Shown piece after piece: positions 40,010 to 50,419 of a stretch of DNA of 64,000 nt. The stretch's first letter is position 1. Every line of letters starts with the position of its first letter. The DNA lies in NCBI GenBank assembly GCA_009746045.1, contig RPFO01000164.1:2346321-2410320 (forward strand). The letters are read 5' to 3'. This DNA is from Mesostigma viride (taxonomy: Eukaryota; Streptophyta; Mesostigmatophyceae; Mesostigmatales; Mesostigmataceae). The notes below the pieces were generated by a model. The model ran no database searches. It was given only the letters and a program-made list of their open reading frames with translations, and was not told the DNA's origin. The translations under genes and the position numbers were made by a program.

Positions 40010-41960
40010 TCATAGCTCCGTTGGGAGCATATGTAACACATAGCCCTGAGAAAGGGGCATCTATGGGTTTGTAATACAATCAGGGCTACAACCTGCAGGT
40101 GGAGGATGTACAACTGTCACCTGCTCTGGGTGCACAAGGTGCACCTGCACCGCCATGATGGTTCATGCCTCCTTATCAAGCACAGGCACCCAGGGGGGGC
40201 TTGAGGAGAGGGCCTAGAAGGCCTGCATGACATATGGGGTGGAGGGTATGTGGCTAGGCTATAGCTGGTGTACACATGGCATCTCAGCAGAGAGTAACTC
40301 CCTGCATAGGCATCGCATGGCTAAATTCTTAATGCATCATCCATGGGAGGTCCCATTGTAGGCTGGGCGCGGCTAAATACTGAAAGCAACATCCATGGGG
40401 GCCATTATGGGCGCACATGCGCGTGGGCCACTTGCAAAGGCTAAGCCTATCTAATCTACACTACTGGTATATTCCCTAGTCTGGGGTGGCAGGAGGGGCC
40501 TGCCAGGGCTTGTGGTCAACGTGGATGACCGCCCCCCTCCAGTATACCGGCTTCCCCCCTGCACGCTGCCGGAGCTGAAGGTAGGTCGGCCATAGCTCGC
40601 GTCGCCGCTGTTGCTGGGCCAGGGTCAAGTCGTCGTCCAGCGTGAAGCGAGTCTCCGCAAGCTTCTTGCGGCATTTAAGGAACGCCAGCTTGTCCGTCAT
40701 GTACTTAAAGGTGAGGAGCACGGGTGCCGGGCCAGCCTTCCCCCGCGCGCGGGGGAGGCGGACAGCCGACATGTCCAGCTCACCAGTGAGTAACATGGGG
40801 GCAAGAATGGCGCGCTTAACTGCCTCAAGGAGACTCGTGGAGGTCTCACCTGCCGGCTGGTCGAAGTGCTTGACGATGACATTGTGGCTGCGCTTGTCGA
40901 GCTCGGCCGCCTCGCGAAGGTCGAGGGCTTGTTGCTTGAGTTGTGCCGCGATGGTGGAGGTGGTGGAGGTGGTATGATGCTTAAGCAAGTCCGCCCAGGT
41001 GGAGGGAACATCACTGGCCGGGCCAGCAGGTGCCGGCTGGGCAGCGATTTCCTGCACCGCTTGGGCGGTGAGGCCGGCGGTGTCATGCAAGCTCTCAAGG
41101 GCGGTGGCGGTGGCTTGAAGGCGTTGGTCGAGGTCGAGGAGCTGGGCTTTGATGTCGGCAGTGAAGGCGGAAACGGCGGTGGAGGTGGAGGCGGCGGCGG
41201 TGGAAATGTGAGGAAGTTCAGCAGTCAGCGTGCCGCCGATTGCTGAAATGTCGGCAGCAAGGGGGGTCACGTGCTGCTGAAAGGCTTCCGCGAGGATGGA
41301 ACGAAGGGTGGAGGCGGTGACGGTTGCAGCCCAGATCTCGCCGTCGGAGCGCTGGAGAAGGGAGTTGAGGATGGCGTGCTGGAGTTCGGGGCGGGGGATG
41401 TTTCCGGGCAGCGGGAGGGGGAGCCATCGGCGGCCGTCCGGGAGGAGGAGGCGACGGTTGGAGTGGAGATGGTGGCACAGGTCGTGAAGCGAAGCGTAAT
41501 CCCCGAAGAAGATGCAGCGCATAGCATCGGTCGGAGAAATGGTGGCCCAGTCGTAATCTGCGACCTTGAAAGGCCGGGGCCGAAAGCGCGGTTCTGAGGG
41601 GCTTGAAGACCCTCCTGTTTGGTCGGCTGAGCGGGTGCGCTTGGGGTCAGGCGATGCAGATGGCGAGGCGTTAAGGCCGGGAGGTTGCTGGACGACCACC
41701 AGTGCACGACTAGTGTCATCGCCGCCTGCCGGACCTGATGGCGAAGCTGCAGCCGGAGCTGCAGACGTATTTTCATTGCCGAGCGCAGCCGCCAGGCTGC
41801 GTTGCGTATCTAGGCGCGTTTATTCGCCATATATTGCGTAATAGCGTCGGGAAATTATATCAGCATGTGCGTCTTAGAAAGACGAAGCGATTGTGATATT
41901 CACGGCTAAATTCGGTGCTCAAACGTGAAAGTTATGAGCTCCGACAGCCATGGCTACCTC
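40010..41960 (-). mobile_element. ORF1-only retroposon (family C), nearly complete
   Basis: On the minus strand the order is: 5' UTR (41960-about 41835), an initiator ATG with a shifted start (MANKRA then stop), ORF1, about 465 bp of 3' UTR, the GCTCCCAACGGAGC hairpin near 40020, and an AATT tail. There is no ORF2. Confidence 0.8.
40476..41699 (-). CDS. ORF1 protein of a family C ORF1-only retroposon (5' codons shifted)
   Basis: The open frame of 407 codons begins at an internal GTG. A frameshift near 41810 removed the authentic start, which survives as MANKRA. The N-terminal part is Ser/Pro-rich with PDPKRTRSA. A middle region has the ETIW.. then LAEAFQQHVTPLAAD helix and a TWADLLKHHTTSTTSTIAAQ segment. 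The C-terminus has PRARGKAGPAPVLLTFKYMT, KLAFLKCRKKLAETRF, TLDDDLTLAQQQRRRELWPT and PVYWRGAVIHV. It is an RNA-binding ORF1p by analogy with L1-type elements. Confidence 0.72.
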   Translation of the reverse strand: MVVQQPPGLNASPSASPDPKRTRSADQTGGSSSPSEPRFRPRPFKVADYDWATISPTDAMRCIFFGDYASLHDLCHHLHSNRRLLLPDGRRWLPLPLPGNIPRPELQHAILNSLLQRSDGEIWAATVTASTLRSILAEAFQQHVTPLAADISAIGGTLTAELPHISTAAASTSTAVSAFTADIKAQLLDLDQRLQATATALESLHDTAGLTAQAVQEIAAQPAPAGPASDVPSTWADLLKHHTTSTTSTIAAQLKQQALDLREAAELDKRSHNVIVKHFDQPAGETSTSLLEAVKRAILAPMLLTGELDMSAVRLPRARGKAGPAPVLLTFKYMTDKLAFLKCRKKLAETRFTLDDDLTLAQQQRRRELWPTYLQLRQRAGGKPVYWRGAVIHVDHKPWQAPPATPD

Positions 41961-42109
41961 GTGGCCGGAATTTGGCTCATAGCTTCCACCTCCATGAACC
42001 CCTGCCTCCCATGGGTTTGCACACGCGGGCGCTTCCCCACAGGGGGGGGCTCGTTGTCCTCTATGACCTGGGCCCACTTGGCCTTGTCCATCATCTTCTT
42101 CCAAATCAC

Positions 42110-42400
42110 GGAGAGGCCTAGGCCCCCCATGTCCTCTACTAGCTGTTCTTAATTTGAAGGTGCGGGCCTTGCGGCGTCTAACATATCACTGGGCCCGGCC
42201 CACGTCAGGAGGTGCCGGCCAGGCTGAGCTGGTCGCAGTCCTGCGGGGGGGCCACGTAAGGTGTCTACCTGGTTGGTGCTAGCTAGGTGCCCTACTAGCT
42301 GCAGGCGTCGCTGCTTAATGGTGCTGGTGATATATGGCATGCATGCCCTGGTACAGGTCCTCATTGCGGACATAAGCAGCATATCCTACTCTGAAAATGG
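42110..42400 (-). pseudogene. Non-LTR retrotransposon ORF2 C-terminal fragment
   Basis: It encodes IKQRRLQLVGHLASTNQVDT, then PAQPGRHLLTWAGPSDM, a diverged version of the GHLARTSQVDT and QPGRHILTWPGP segments at 15010-15140. No catalytic core, hairpin or tail remains. Confidence 0.65.
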
Positions 42401-42824
42401 AACGCATGCTAAAGACTGTGGAGCGCGCTGTGTACATAGTCGAGGGCGCGGGCTCGCCGGCCTCGTTAATTCTCGTTCTGTATAGCTAGGGGTTGAAGGC
42501 ATTCCTTTAGTTTGTAATTGACATATGCACCCACGTGCATGCACGCAATCACGTGTCTATTAATTAATTAATTAATATGCACCCACGTGATGCAGTCACA
42601 GGTTTATTAATCAATGAGATCACGCGTTATCAAAAGCGCCTGTCTGTACGTTGTTCGAGTATGGAAAATTATGATACTAGAGATGACATGCAGTCTTACA
42701 ACATACCAGTTGTCTCACTAAATACTTCTTAACTGTCCACAATATTTTACATCTTCTCCGTGCAATAGTACCTCAATAGGGAGCCTGTAGGGCCTTCCAT
42801 GCACGGTGCAACGACATGTATTGA

Positions 42825-44800
42825 ATTGAATTGAATTGAATTGTAACATAACTCCGTTGGGAGTATATGTAGCACACAGCCCTTGAGAGGGGGGCATATG
42901 GCCTATCATACATCCTAAGCTACTTCCTGCAAGGGTGGGGATGTAAAGGACCCTTGCTCTAGGTGCACCAGGGCACTTGCATCCCATGATCTTCAAGCTA
43001 TGCCCAGCGAAGGGGGAGCCTGTCATGGGGGGGAAGAGCAGCATAGCTATACAAAGAAGCTAGGGCATGGCGTCTCAGCAGAGAGTTACTCCCTGCATGG
43101 GCACAACATAACTAAATAAAGCTAGGCATCATCTGGGGTGTGGCTCATCATAGGCACACATGTACATGATTAAGGAAAGCGCGTGGCTTAGCTAGGATAG
43201 TGCCTCTAGGAGGCGTACATGTACATGGCCACGGTCTATCTATTCTGCACTACTACTGCTGTATTCCCCTAAGCTGGGGCGTCTGGAGTCGCTGGGGCCG
43301 CGGGGGGGGGGGGGTCGCCTGCCAGGGCTTGTGGCCGACGTAGATGGCCGCCCCCTTCCAGTACACCGGCTGGCCCGCCTTGGTCTGCCGGAGCTGGAGG
43401 TAGATCGGCCATAGCTCCCGTCGCCGTTGTTGCTGCGCCAGGGTCAGGTCGTCATCAAGGGTGAAGAGAGTCTTCTCGAGCCGCTTGCGGCGTCTGAGAA
43501 AAGAAATCTTGTCCGCCGGGGTCTTAAAGGTGAGAAGGAGCGGGGGCGGCCCTGCCTTACCCCGCGCGCGGGGAAGGCGGTGGGCGGCCAGCGCGATCTC
43601 ACCGATAAGGCCCATGCGACCAAGGATTTCTCGCTCAAACGCACGCAAAAGCTTCTCGGAAGTCTCACCTTCCTCCATGGTGAAGTTCTTGACAATGACG
43701 TTGAGGCTGCGCTGGGCGAGCTCGGCCTCCTCGCGGAGGTCAAGCGTCTGCCGTTGGAGCTGGGCTGCGACGGCGGAGGTGGTGGAGGTGGTATGTTGCT
43801 TAAGCATGTCCGCCCAGGTGGTGATGGGAGGAGCATCGCCGGCCAGGCCAGCCGGGGCTGGCTTGGCGGCAATGTCCTTCACCGCCTGGGCGGTGAGGCC
43901 TGCCGTGTTCTGCAGAACCTCGATAGCGATGGCGTTGTCCTTAAGACGCTGGTCGATGTCACGGAGCTGGGCGGTGATGGCGTCGGAGGTGGAGGTGGTG
44001 GCGGTGGAGGAGGCGAGGAGGGTGGAGGTGGCGGTGGAGATGGTGGAGGTGGCGGTGGAAAGGAGGGGAAGCTCGGCAGTCAGCGTGCCGCCGATGGCCG
44101 CCACATCTGCAGCAATGGGGTCCACGTGCTCCTCGAGGACCTCCTTAAGGAGTGAGCGGAGGGAGGATTCGGTTAAGGTGGTGGTGAGAGGCTTGGGGGG
44201 CCAAAGCTCCCCGATGGAGCGTCCAAGGAGGGAAAAGAGAGCGAATTGCTGGAGGAAGGGGCGGTGGAGGCTGGGAATGATGTCGAAAGAGGCGAGACGA
44301 ACCCAGCGAGGGTCAAAGAGGCGACCTTGGTTGAAGAGCTGCTTGCATAGTGCAAGAAGCGAGGCGTGCGTTCCATAAAACACGCAGACCAGGATGCGTT
44401 CCGGGTTAAGCGTGTCAAGGAAGCCGGGCTGGCTGGCTTCGGCGACAAAGTCGAGCTCTGTCCAACTCGGCTCGGCAGAGCGACTGCGCTTGGGTTCAGG
44501 CGACGCTGCGGGCGAGGCGGGCTCAGCAGGCGGCTGGGCGACCACTAGAGCTTGGCTAGTGGCGCCGCTGCCTTCTGGGCCGGTTGGCGAAGCTGCAGCC
44601 GGGGCTGCAGACGTATTTTCATTGCTGAGCGCAGCCGCCAGGCTGCGTTGCGTCGAGAGGCGTTTGCTCATCGTATAGTGCTCGTGGCTATAACGACATG
44701 TATGTCAAGCGATAAGTCGTATTGATAGATTTGGCCACGTAATTACCCAACTTTAAAAAAAAATGATGGCCCCATGGTGGAAACCAGTGTTACGTCGGCC
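42825..44800 (-). mobile_element. Complete ORF1-only retroposon (family A)
   Basis: On the minus strand the short 5' leader precedes a complete ORF1 (44671..43253). About 420 bp of 3' UTR follows, ending at the ACTCCCAACGGAGT hairpin (about 42850) and an (AATTC)n tail (42819-42842). It is the reference copy for the interrupted copies at 11490 and 21016, and carries the empty TTAA site. Confidence 0.85.
43253..44671 (-). CDS. Complete ORF1 protein of family A retroposon (472 aa)
   Basis: ATG 44671 to stop without interruption. Residues 1-70 are Ala/Ser/Pro-rich with a basic SPEPKRSRSA patch. About 90-170 is a conserved globular region (PERILVCVFYGTHASLLALC, FALFSLLGRSIGELW) also seen in copies at 25260 and 53490. 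About 180-300 is a helix-rich and Ser/Thr-rich segment with coiled-coil character (DAITAQLRDIDQRLKDNAIA). TTWADMLKQHTTSTTSAVAA follows. The C-terminus carries PRARGKAGPPPLLLTFKTPA, FLRRRKRLEKTLF, TLDDDLTLAQQQRRRELWPI and GQPVYWKGAAIYVGHK. That arrangement parallels the RRM plus C-terminal domain of L1 ORF1p. No zinc knuckle was seen. Confidence 0.82.
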   Translation of the reverse strand: MSKRLSTQRSLAAALSNENTSAAPAAASPTGPEGSGATSQALVVAQPPAEPASPAASPEPKRSRSAEPSWTELDFVAEASQPGFLDTLNPERILVCVFYGTHASLLALCKQLFNQGRLFDPRWVRLASFDIIPSLHRPFLQQFALFSLLGRSIGELWPPKPLTTTLTESSLRSLLKEVLEEHVDPIAADVAAIGGTLTAELPLLSTATSTISTATSTLLASSTATTSTSDAITAQLRDIDQRLKDNAIAIEVLQNTAGLTAQAVKDIAAKPAPAGLAGDAPPITTWADMLKQHTTSTTSAVAAQLQRQTLDLREEAELAQRSLNVIVKNFTMEEGETSEKLLRAFEREILGRMGLIGEIALAAHRLPRARGKAGPPPLLLTFKTPADKISFLRRRKRLEKTLFTLDDDLTLAQQQRRRELWPIYLQLRQTKAGQPVYWKGAAIYVGHKPWQATPPPPRPQRLQTPQLRGIQQ

Positions 44801-45056
44801 AAGTGGTCTTGTTGGACCTGCCTAAATAAATAATCTGTGCTAAAAACGGAACAAACCACCAGAACAAAGTAGACCACCTGAAAAATGCCATGATGCCTGA
44901 GGTACCATGGTTGACACAAAATATATGTGAGTAACTTCATTACACCCTGCAGCGTCCGTAATCCACCAGAACTGCACGTGATTCATGCCGTCCACTTTAT
45001 CAAGTTTGGGAAAGAAGCCAGCAGCACCAGCAACAGCGAGAATGGCCAGAGAGTGC

Positions 45057-45377
45057 TCATGTATCCTGAGGAAGCAGCGGCTGTATCAAACTGGGCGGAT
45101 GAGCGGTTGCCGATGACGCCGTGCCGAGGCAGTTACTTAATTTACACATGTAGCTGGCCGCAAAAGGTGCCACGTCAGACGAACCCACGGAGAGCGTCGA
45201 CGTCACGGTGGCTGTCTCCACAGTGATAATGTTGGTGGCAGCAGGGGGCCCTGAGGCCTCCGAGGGCGAATAAGCGCCGTTGCCCGACGCCTTGCCCGAC
45301 GTCTCTGTCACGGTCCAGCTGGCGTCAGGGATGGGCCAACCGGTGCCCGCCACCGTGAGGTCGGCCTGGTGCGTGTG
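45057..45377 (-). CDS. Possible terminal exon of an unknown gene
   Basis: A frame from an acceptor-like CACACGCACCAG at about 45365 to a stop at 45057 encodes a Thr/Ser/Ala/Gly-rich segment (ADLTVAGTGWPIPDASWTVT..). The composition suggests an extracellular or wall protein. It lies downstream of the PHD-finger gene on the same strand and could be its last exon or a separate gene. It is unsupported by homology. Confidence 0.3.
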   Translation of the reverse strand, partial: HTHQADLTVAGTGWPIPDASWTVTETSGKASGNGAYSPSEASGPPAATNIITVETATVTSTLSVGSSDVAPFAASYMCKLSNCLGTASSATAHPPSLIQPLLPQDT

Positions 45378-45589
45378 AAGGTACAAGCACGACAACATGC
45401 AGACAAAAATATACTAATGAATATGGAGCATTCATAGCCCGACCGTGCTGACTCTGCCTAGCATAAGCTACCCACACACAATACCATGTTGTCCCAATTT
45501 ATGGAGGCTCACCTTCGCAGGCGAATCACCCAACCCACCAGAGGGGCACACCACACATTTTGGTGAAGCAGATTTTGGTGAAGCAGCAC

Positions 45590-46250
45590 GGCCACCACGG
45601 AGCATGGTCTATAGATACCGGTCCGCATGGCCACCACGGAGCATGGTCTATGGATACAGGTCCGCATGGCCACCACGGAGCATGGTCTATAGATACCGGT
45701 CCGCGTGGCCACCACGGAGCATGGTCTATAGATACCGGTCCGCATGGCCACCACGGAGCATGGTCTATAGATACCGGTCCGCATGGCCACCACGGAGCAT
45801 GGTCTATGGATACAGGTCCGCGTGGCCACCACGGAGCATGGTCTATAGATACCGGTCCGCGTGGCCACCACGGAGCATGGTCTATAGATACCGGTCCGCA
45901 TGGCCACCACGGAGCATGGTCTATAGATACCGGTCCGCATGGCCACCACGGAGCATGGTCTATAGATACCGGTCCGCGTGGCCACCACGGAGCATGGTCT
46001 ATAGATACCGGTCCGCATGGCCACCACGGAGCATGGTCTATAGATACCGGTCCGCATGGCCACCACGGAGCATGGTCTATAGATACCGGTCCGCATGGCC
46101 ACCACGGAGCATGGTCTATAGATACCGGTCCGCGTGGCCACCACGGAGCATGGTCTATAGATACCGGTCCGCGTGGCCACCACGGAGCATGGTCTATAGA
46201 TACCGGTCCGCATGGCCACCACGGAGCATGGTCTATAGATACCGGTTTGC
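45590..46250. repeat. 39-bp minisatellite, about 17 units
   Basis: The unit GGCCACCACGGAGCATGGTC then TATAGATACCGGTCCGCAT is repeated about 17 times with CAT/CGT and ATAGATACC/ATGGATACA variants. Because 39 is a multiple of three and the unit lacks stops, both strands are open in more than one frame. This gives artefactual HHGAWSIDTGP and SIDHAPWWP proteins. Confidence 0.95.
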
Positions 46251-46520
46251 GCACGGCACGCAGAGGACAGTGCAGTCGGTACGGAGATGGGAACAAGCAC
46301 ACGAGCGGAATCACCCAAGTTCCATGGTAGGAAAAGCATGCCGCGCAGCCATCAAGAAAAGGTCTTACGTTTGTAGGGAGCCATGTGAGCGAGCATGCTG
46401 ACGGCACCGGGAAAAGGCAGCCACCAACGCTGCTTTCCCGGGGGCGCTGGCAAATACTTGTCCCGTGTGCCACCGGTGGCAAACAGTTGTCCCATGTGCC
46501 ACCTTGCTCAGACTGCTCAC

Positions 46521-49500
46521 CTTTTCTGCCTCGTATGCCTTCATGCGCTGCAGCGTGATGACTGGCGCGGTCGTGTCGGGCACGAGGGAGCAGTAGAACT
46601 CGCCCTCAGGGAGCGGGTCCAGCTTACAGCAGTTGCGGCACCTACAGGGGGGGACAGAAGGGTGAGCAGATTTGCGGGCAGGCGGGAAGGGATGTGCAAC
46701 CATGGGGTGCGTGCATGCGACCATGCTAATTTTAGCACTTCCTCTAGCCCATGCAGTTGTCTGGCATCTGTGGCGAGGCTACGAATGGGCAGGTGCAGGA
46801 CGAAGAGGGCGAGAGTAGAGTTGCTTGGTAGCACATGCCATCATTCATTGTGTGCAATGTTGACAGGGCTACCACCAAAGGCACCATGCGGGCGAGCAAA
46901 GGGTGCAAGGACATATACCCCAATGGTCCCTTAGCAAGGAGGAGAGGAGGAAGAACGGGGGGGAGACCTGGATGGCAGATGCACACAAGTGCAATTGCAG
47001 GAGCAGCAGTGGCACAGCCATCCATGGGGCATGTTTATCTCTCCGCAGGGTTGCAAGGCGATTGATGATGCGATAGCCATCCTCCAGATGTTTAGTGCTA
47101 CAAGCCATAGGCATGGCGTGCAGCACGCATGGCCGCGACAGCTGCTCATTCCAAGTAAGAGGGTGTTGCTAGGTATCGCTAAGAGGTTCCACTCACTACA
47201 GTTCAAGTATGTTGCTCATGGCAGTGACTTGTCGCAGTCAGCGGCCCGCACGGTCCAACCTCTATCCGCTTTTCTTGCATCCGTCCCGCTTGCAGACACC
47301 CCACCCACCTGCTGTTCACGCATCCACCCACCAGCTGTTCTTGCATCCGTCCCGCTCGCAGACCACCAGCCACCCTTCGGGCGCGGCGCCGCACACCTTG
47401 CAGACATCGTCGTGCTCGTCCCCGTCGTCCGTCACGCCGTTGCGGATGTCCTCCAACAGCTGGGCTAGAACCACCTTGATCTTGCCCAGCCCCTGCTTGC
47501 CGGGGAAGATCATGCGCTGCAGCCGGTGCAGCTTCTTCTTGTAGTGGACCAGGTTGACCAGCGCCACGTCCAGAGCCTGGGGGTAGGGAGGCGGGGGGGA
47601 GGAAGGCGAGGAATGGGGGAGAAAGGGGGCAAAAAGGGGGACGGGGTTGAGGGGTTTGATGGAGGGGGATCAGAAGAAGGGGGAAGGGGGGGGGGAGAAC
47701 GCAGATGTGAACGCACGTGGGTGGGCGAGCAGGGTGCGTATCTGGCACTGGTTAGGAGTTGGGCAGGGTTCAGTGTTGGTCTTGGGGCAAAGACCATGCC
47801 TCCGGTCGAGGCAGCGAGGCAGATGATATTTCAAGCCACCTGGAAGCAAGGTGGGATTTCGGTGGCTGCGGTTCGATGCTTGGCCGTCAAAGCAGCAGGG
47901 GTAGGAGCCAGGGGGTGAGATGGGTGGAGAGGGAGCGCACGCGTGTGTTTGGTGCTGGGGTTTCTCTCCCAGATGTCCATCCAGGCAGCTCAGCAGGTAC
48001 CCCCCAACACCCAGGTGGCGTGGGCAGCGCAAAACGAAGAGTGCAAGACAGGAAGGCGCAAGGCTGGAAGTAGATCAGTTAATGCGGTTACAACAAAGAA
48101 AATACGCAGCTAGAGAGAACTTAAACAAATTATTTGTGAGAAAGTAGGCTACGTTGACTGTGCGACCTATTTATCAATTAATTACATTGGTCACACAGTC
48201 CCGTTGGCGAGCCGTGGAGCACTATGCCTTCTGTGACCTATGGATAGTTGTGAGTGGCCATCGCAGGGGAAAACAGTTGGGAAAACGCCACGTGCCTGGC
48301 TATCCCCTTCTGGCCATCATTGAGAAATAGGGAAATGAGGAACAGTTGACGCATGCCATTATGGTGACTAGCGACAGCCCCCCCCAAAACTTCTATTCAT
48401 TTTCCTGTGCATCTGCGGTCTGCTCTGCGGGCAGGTTAATCAGATTAGCGTTGCCGTATGATGGCGCTCCATTTCCCTCTCGAAGTTTTTGTTGGCAGTC
48501 CCCCACGCACCTTGTGCTCACTGTGCACACATTATTTTACATAATCATGACAACGGGTAGTGGAATACAAAGGTAGCGCCATCCACACGGTTGAGTGCGA
48601 GGTAGCGCCATCCACACGGTTGAGTGCACCGTGATAGAAAGGTAGCACCATCCACACGGTTGAGTGCACCGTGATCGAAAGGTAGCGCCATCCACACGGT
48701 TGAGTGCACCGTGATCGAAAGGTAGCGCCATCCACACGGTTGAGTACACCGTGATAGAAAGGTAGCGCCATCCACACGGTTGAGTACACCATAAGGCACC
48801 ATCAACTCCTCGCGCATCTTTCGCTTGCTTTCCACCATCCACGACTACATCTTACTTGTGATGAGCTGGTGAGTGCAGCACACGCTGATGACACTATAGT
48901 GGCATACCACTGTATACCCCATCACGCACATGCTGATGACACTATAGTGGCATACCACAGTATACCCCATCACGCACATGCTGATGACACTATAGTGGCA
49001 TACCACTGTATACCCCATCACGCACCAGCAGCTCCTCGCGCATCTTGCGCTCGCTATCCGCATCCCCCGGGTTGGTCATGCCGGACGCCAGCTTCAGGAA
49101 CTCAAGGAACTGCGGCTTGTCGCGCGAGGTGGTATCCAGCAGTGACTGAAGGCCCGCCTTCCACACCTGCAGGGTGGGAGGGGGGGGGGGCGGCGGTAGG
49201 ATTGGGGAAAGAGGGAAAAGAGGATGAAGGCAGGCAAGGGACAGGCAGGGTGCCAGCGGCAAGAATTAGCGGTGTGAGGACAGCCATGCAAAGGGAAGAC
49301 AATTAGCGCAAAACCTCTCGCAGACGGAAGGAGCATAGAACGACGTCCATCATGGCTGGGTAATCGAGTGGTCGCCGCGGATAGGGAGTTAATTAATGGG
49401 ACAAGAGAGATCGACCCAGGCAGGGACCAACCAAGTCTGTACGGAAATGGGTACTGCCTGGGGAGTTACATCACACGACCAACGACATGTGTAGAAACAA

Positions 49501-50365
49501 GGCAACTCATGGCACGCATGGATGGGAGCAGGTGAGGGATAGAGCTAGGGGGCCATGACACGATCCTGTCAGCATAACAGACATTATAGACCCATCCCGT
49601 TCGGACATGGAAGCTTTCTGTGCACCTTGCCTGTCCGAAAACATGAGCTCAGCAACCTGCTTGTCGAGGACGGGCGAGAAACTAAGGTGTTGCGAATAGG
49701 CGAACCGTTATATGAGACGGGGCAACTTGCATCCTTGGCAAAGCAAAAGCAAGCTTTCTATCATTGGTTTCATTATTAAAGCAGCATTTTTGGAGGAAGA
49801 GAAGCACCAAATTCACTCAAGTGTATGTGCCAGACATAACATAGCGTCGCACCTTCTGAAACAAACGAAGGAACTCGTACAAGTAACTGCGAAGAAGAGG
49901 GGTATAGGGAAAACCTTTGCTTACCTCCATGACAGGAAAGCGACTGCCGCAGCCTCCTGTTTCTCGGCTACATTTGTAAAACAAGGAAAATATTATGCGC
50001 TTTTCCACAGCACATTCTGCGTGTACAAGAGGGAATTTGCAGTCCGCGGAGGTGCAAAGTATTTGCATGCGTGGCTTTTCTGCGTTTGACGCTTCCACAT
50101 GTTCCCCGCAAATCCTGCAGTGGTGCCGCCGGCAGACTAATTTCCCACGCTTATATGGCTCCAGATTTCCGTTACATGTCCTGCACTTATCCTTGGCGTG
50201 CGGAGAGTCATCTGACGCGCTGTCATCGTCTGTGCGGCCGCCCTCGCTACCCACGCCAGCCGATTTCCTTTTTCTGCTGGGTGCATCCGAATTGCCAGCC
50301 GACGCCATATCACCGTTGTTGGCATTATTATTTCGTCCGTTGGCGGTACTCTCACCAGGCGGCAT
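46521..50365 (-). CDS. Nuclear protein with two PHD/ADD-like zinc fingers (split gene, partial)
   Basis: Four exons join in phase. 50365..49925 (147 codons, MPPGESTANGR..) has an NLS-like RKRKS, an acidic stretch, and a Cys/His-rich domain (CRTC, CRRHHCRICGEHV, CTSADC, HAEC, CSRETGGC). 49166..49026 encodes a helical segment (VWKAGLQSLLDTT..). 47576..47332 and 46641..46521 encode a second finger, CKVCG..VVCERDGC..CRNCC..LPEGEFYC, with Trp-Cys where a canonical PHD has His, as in ADD-type fingers. The donor at 46521 is phase 0, so further exons follow downstream, and more may lie in the long gaps. It is probably a chromatin reader or regulator; no catalytic domain is visible. Introns hold tandem repeats. 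Confidence 0.68.
48567..48790. repeat. 40-bp tandem repeat, six units
   Basis: The unit AGGTAGCGCCATCCACACGG then TTGAGTGCACCGTGATCGAA is repeated; the first copy is shortened. It lies in the intron of the PHD-finger gene, next to a degenerate copy of the end of exon 49166..49026 (about 48790-48836). Confidence 0.92.
48884..49026. repeat. 48-bp tandem repeat that includes a splice donor
   Basis: Three units, each starting GCTGATGACACTATAGTGGC. The unit next to the exon contains the 5' splice site of exon 49166..49026 (GTGCGTGATGGGG on the minus strand), so each intronic repeat carries a copy of the donor sequence. Confidence 0.9.
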
Positions 50366-50419
50366 CCTTCGTGTCTTGCCGTTTCCCCGGTTACTATGTG
50401 GGGGGGCGCTGAGCAAGGT

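Noticed and set aside
45509-46482. HHGAWSIDTGP and SIDHAPWWP repeat proteins
   Set aside because: Frames through the 39-bp minisatellite, with equal openness on opposite strands.
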